Source of the DNA: an uncultured Victivallales bacterium
GTDB lineage: Bacteria; Verrucomicrobiota; Lentisphaeria; Victivallales; UBA1829
Length of the DNA: 64,000 bases
Assembly: GCA_934644965.1 (NCBI GenBank)
Contig: CAKUDG010000018.1
Coordinates: forward strand, 5,470-69,469
Direction of reading: 5' to 3'
A program made the position numbers and the translations under genes. Positions 61,875 through 64,000 of this stretch are shown piece by piece. Positions within the stretch are counted from its first letter, which is position 1. Each line of letters begins with the position of its first letter. The notes below the pieces were generated by a model. The model was given only the letters and a program-made list of their open reading frames with translations. It was not told the DNA's origin and did no database searches.

Positions 61875-62946
61875 GTTCCGCACATCGCTTCCATGAGTGT
61901 GCCGAAAGACGTTCCTGACGGATTGCTTCGCTGAAACAGTCCGTCAAATCCCCCCGGTGGAATTTCAAAAATGCTTCTGTCCAAGCATTTTGATCTTCCG
62001 GATCAATATAATACGGATATTCCCCGCCCACTTCATGAAAAACCGGAATGTCCGAGGCCAGAACAGGCAGTTTCCGTTCCATTGCCTCCAGCAGGGGCAG
62101 TCCGAATCCTTCGTAACGGGAGGGAACGCAGAGCAGTTCCGCCCGTTCATAATACTCCAGAAGTTCCTGTTCCGGGACATAATGCAAATAACGGATTGCA
62201 GCGGGTGCGCTGCCTGATGAGGAGCGTATGATGTCTTCCAGTTCCTCCCCTTCAGTCCGGGGAGGACCGAGAAAAACCAGCGGCGGAAGCGAGGAATCAT
62301 ATTTCCGGGCTTTCTGATATGCTCGTGCCAGCATCAGCTGATTTTTTCTGTATTCAATCCCTCCCACGCAGAGAAAGATCTTTTCACCTTTTTTCCCGTG
62401 AGCAAAGTCACTGGCGCGACAAGAGGACCCCATCCCGGGCCCCAGTGATGTGACTGTCATTTTCTCCCTGGGAATCCCTTCCAGACGTTCCAGTTCATGC
62501 ATGGTAAATTCTGAATTGCAGAGAATGTGCGCCGCATTGCGCTTCACCGGGGCCCAGAGCAGACGGAAAAAACATGCCTGAAGCAGGGCGCTGTGCGAGG
62601 CATGATGCAGGGGATAGAGATCATGAACCGTTGCAATTCCCGGAATGTCCAGTTTCCACGGGAGTCCGGTGCTGCAGGTCGCGTGAAAAAGATCCGCCTT
62701 TTCCCGAAGAAGTTTGGAATTCAAGGAAAAAAAGATGGCTGCGGATTGTTTCCCCGTCGGATTCCAGTAGGAGATCGGCGCGAAGTTCCGCCCGAAATTT
62801 TCCCCCTTCCAGTCCCGGGTTGCATGAAAGAGCAGGAATTCATGGCCGGTTTCCAGTTCAGAGAATGCCTGCAGAAGGCGGATCACATAATATCCGAATC
62901 CCGTGGCTTCCTTCTGAGCCTGAGTCGCTTCAATGGCAATACGCAT
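61831..62946 (-). CDS. GT4-type (mannosyltransferase-like) glycosyltransferase
   Basis: 371 residues. DLFHATCSTGLPW and IATVHDLYPLHH in the first domain and FLCVGGIEYRKNQLMLARAYQ, PSRYEGFGLPLLEAMERKLPVLASDIPVFHEVGG in the second are the GT-B family 4 pattern, including the E-x7-E catalytic motif. Acceptor and sugar unknown; an envelope polysaccharide or LPS role is likely given the adjacent GT9. The 3' end overlaps that gene by 44 bases tail to tail. Confidence 0.87.
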   Translation of the reverse strand: MRIAIEATQAQKEATGFGYYVIRLLQAFSELETGHEFLLFHATRDWKGENFGRNFAPISYWNPTGKQSAAIFFSLNSKLLREKADLFHATCSTGLPWKLDIPGIATVHDLYPLHHASHSALLQACFFRLLWAPVKRNAAHILCNSEFTMHELERLEGIPREKMTVTSLGPGMGSSCRASDFAHGKKGEKIFLCVGGIEYRKNQLMLARAYQKARKYDSSLPPLVFLGPPRTEGEELEDIIRSSSGSAPAAIRYLHYVPEQELLEYYERAELLCVPSRYEGFGLPLLEAMERKLPVLASDIPVFHEVGGEYPYYIDPEDQNAWTEAFLKFHRGDLTDCFSEAIRQERLSAHSWKRCAELTLGVYEKVASGRR

Positions 62947-63499
62947 AAAAATGAGTCCTGTGAGAAAGTGAAAAAAAGACTTGTCTCTTCAATGTGTTTT
63001 TTTGTATCATATCATCTGCCTTCTCTTTTGTCAAAGCCTTACAACGTGAAAAAAAAGTTCTGCGAAAGCCGGGGCAGGGGAAGGCAGCGGAAAGAGGAAA
63101 AGGGAGGTACGGGCTTTCCTTTCTCCATCCTCGGGAAGAATAAATGCGGAGGGGCGATACGGGGGGGGTGATATTTCTCTTCCGGAAGGCTTGTTTCCAT
63201 CCTTTTTCCTCTCATACTTTTGCGGGAGGTCCACCTTCCCATTAAAAAAGAAGAAAAAATATCCCTTCCCGGGAGCTGCGGCTCTTGACAGAAGGGTTTT
63301 TCTCCTTTATAATGCCTTCAGACGGAATGTCAGTAGAACAGCATTTTTTACATTGTTTTGCAGAGAGAAAACCTGACAGGAGGAACATTCCCGATTTCCC
63401 CTTTCCTCTCTTTCTACGGGATGATGAGGATGCACGGGAATACAGGAAACAATTCGGATGTACATTTGAAAAATCGGGAACTTTGAAGGGAGAGGGACC
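62947..63499. other. Intergenic region upstream of the prepilin-like gene
   Basis: About 550 bases. One excellent promoter (63285-63313) with an expected leader of about 180 bases. No other feature recognised. Confidence 0.55.
63285..63313 (+). promoter_or_regulatory. Consensus sigma-70 promoter of the prepilin-like gene
   Basis: TTGACA at 63285-63290, 17-base spacer, TATAAT at 63308-63313: a perfect match to the bacterial consensus. Confidence 0.85.
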
Positions 63500-63946
63500 G
63501 TGAGAGAACTCAGAAGCGCTTTTACGTTGATTGAACTTCTGGTGGTGGTTGCTGCGATTGCGATTCTTGCTGCACTTCTGATGCCTGCGCTGGGAAAGGC
63601 GCGGGAAGCTGCGAAAAAAGCTACCTGTGCAGGCAACCAGAAACAGCTTGGCGCTGTGAGTTTTTCCTATGGAAATGATTATGAGGAATTTACTCCGAAT
63701 TATGTGTACTATCCCGGGACGTACACGAGTGTCTACTGGTATGAACTGATGGGGCAGCAACTGGGGTGGAAATCCTGCGGGACTCAGGGCTTGTATCGGC
63801 CCGGAGGAAGGGTCGAACCCAGAACGACTCCCTCGATTTTCATGTGCCCGAGCGGGAAATGGGGCGGCAACAAGGACGCGTATTTCTATCAGGCTTATGG
63901 CTATGGATGCAATGTGCCTTACATTAGATTCTGTTCACACTATTGA
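63500..63946 (+). CDS. Short prepilin-like protein with type IV pilin/GspG N-terminus
   Basis: 148 residues from a GTG at 63500 with AGAGGGA upstream. AFTLIELLVVVAAIAILAALLMPALG is the class III signal and hydrophobic helix; Glu5 of the mature form is present, but the residue before Phe is Ala where Gly is usual. CAGNQKQLGAVSFSYGND is the segment typical of the many Lentisphaerota prepilin-like proteins. Those relatives are about 210-260 residues with a His/Gly-rich end; this one stops early after VPYIRFCSHY. It may be truncated or a degenerate copy. The promoter of the next gene overlaps its stop codon. Confidence 0.8.
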   Translation: MRELRSAFTLIELLVVVAAIAILAALLMPALGKAREAAKKATCAGNQKQLGAVSFSYGNDYEEFTPNYVYYPGTYTSVYWYELMGQQLGWKSCGTQGLYRPGGRVEPRTTPSIFMCPSGKWGGNKDAYFYQAYGYGCNVPYIRFCSHY

Positions 63947-63970
63947 CTTTTTCTGTATAGATGCTATATT
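63943..63970 (+). promoter_or_regulatory. Promoter of the gene at the right edge
   Basis: TTGACT at 63943-63948, 16-base spacer, TATATT at 63965-63970; only 6 bases then separate it from the ATG at 63977. Confidence 0.65.
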
Positions 63971-63976
63971 ACTTGT

Positions 63977-64000
63977 ATGAAGATTACGCAGAAACAATAT
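63977..64000 (+). CDS. Start of a gene cut by the right edge
   Basis: Eight codons (MKITQKQY) after a promoter. The opening resembles a DNA-binding regulator but is too short to assign. Position relative to the -10 suggests a leaderless message. Confidence 0.35.

Overview
The window reads as a chromosome segment of a Gram-negative, fairly GC-rich bacterium, most likely from Lentisphaerota (Victivallis-like) in the PVC superphylum. This is inference from gene content: LL-diaminopimelate aminotransferase (dapL), a GntR/LacI hybrid regulator, Lentisphaerota-style prepilin-like proteins, Ser/Thr kinases with large extracytoplasmic regions, an MCE lipid transport operon and LpxH-like/heptosyltransferase-like envelope genes. 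There are two tRNA genes, and no rRNA, IS element or CRISPR array.

Layout. 1-1915 (-): a Ser/Thr kinase that runs off the left edge. 2544-10135 (+): a carbohydrate block of GntR/LacI regulator, ROK-like kinase, amidohydrolase, sugar nucleotidyltransferase, NahK-like anomeric kinase, GalE-like epimerase and HAD phosphatase. The kinase, nucleotidyltransferase and epimerase together look like an amino-sugar or galactose salvage route. 10565-19557: rhomboid protease, glgA, queA, gpmI, a stand-alone 5'-3' exonuclease, ispD and an LpxH-like hydrolase. A tRNA-Thr(TGT) at 19661 is followed by an AT-rich island with one restriction-type nuclease. 21608-27257: TIM-barrel isomerase, lactate permease, dapL and a UPF0489 protein. 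27276-27562 is a dense array of hairpins. 27616-32749 (-) is a compact five-gene acyl cluster: ketosynthase, inactive chain-length-factor-like protein, ACP, condensation-type acyltransferase and AMP ligase.

33086-36575 is a ribose-type ABC importer (A-C-B). It is followed by a NUDIX hydrolase, coaE, rho (with a very long Q/N-rich N-terminus), an FtsB/DivIC protein and a MarR regulator. 42829-47099 pairs an unusual Trp-Pro repeat protein with mlaE-mlaF-mlaD homologues. 47141-53122 holds a 1262-residue kinase with a duplicated extracytoplasmic region, an NtrC-like protein that has lost its key catalytic motifs, and a small exported protein. Then come rpmB, an AsmA-like protein, a sigma-70 family factor, tRNA-Ala(CGC) with a second AT-rich island, a purine-type permease, two glycosyltransferases, a short prepilin-like protein and the first codons of a further gene.

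The promoters I could recognise share a form: TTGAMN, 16-18 bases, then TATATT (often GC-TATATTA). In at least two places the -10 lies only 6 bases from a start codon, which suggests leaderless transcripts. Long antisense open frames over the GC-rich genes were treated as shadows.
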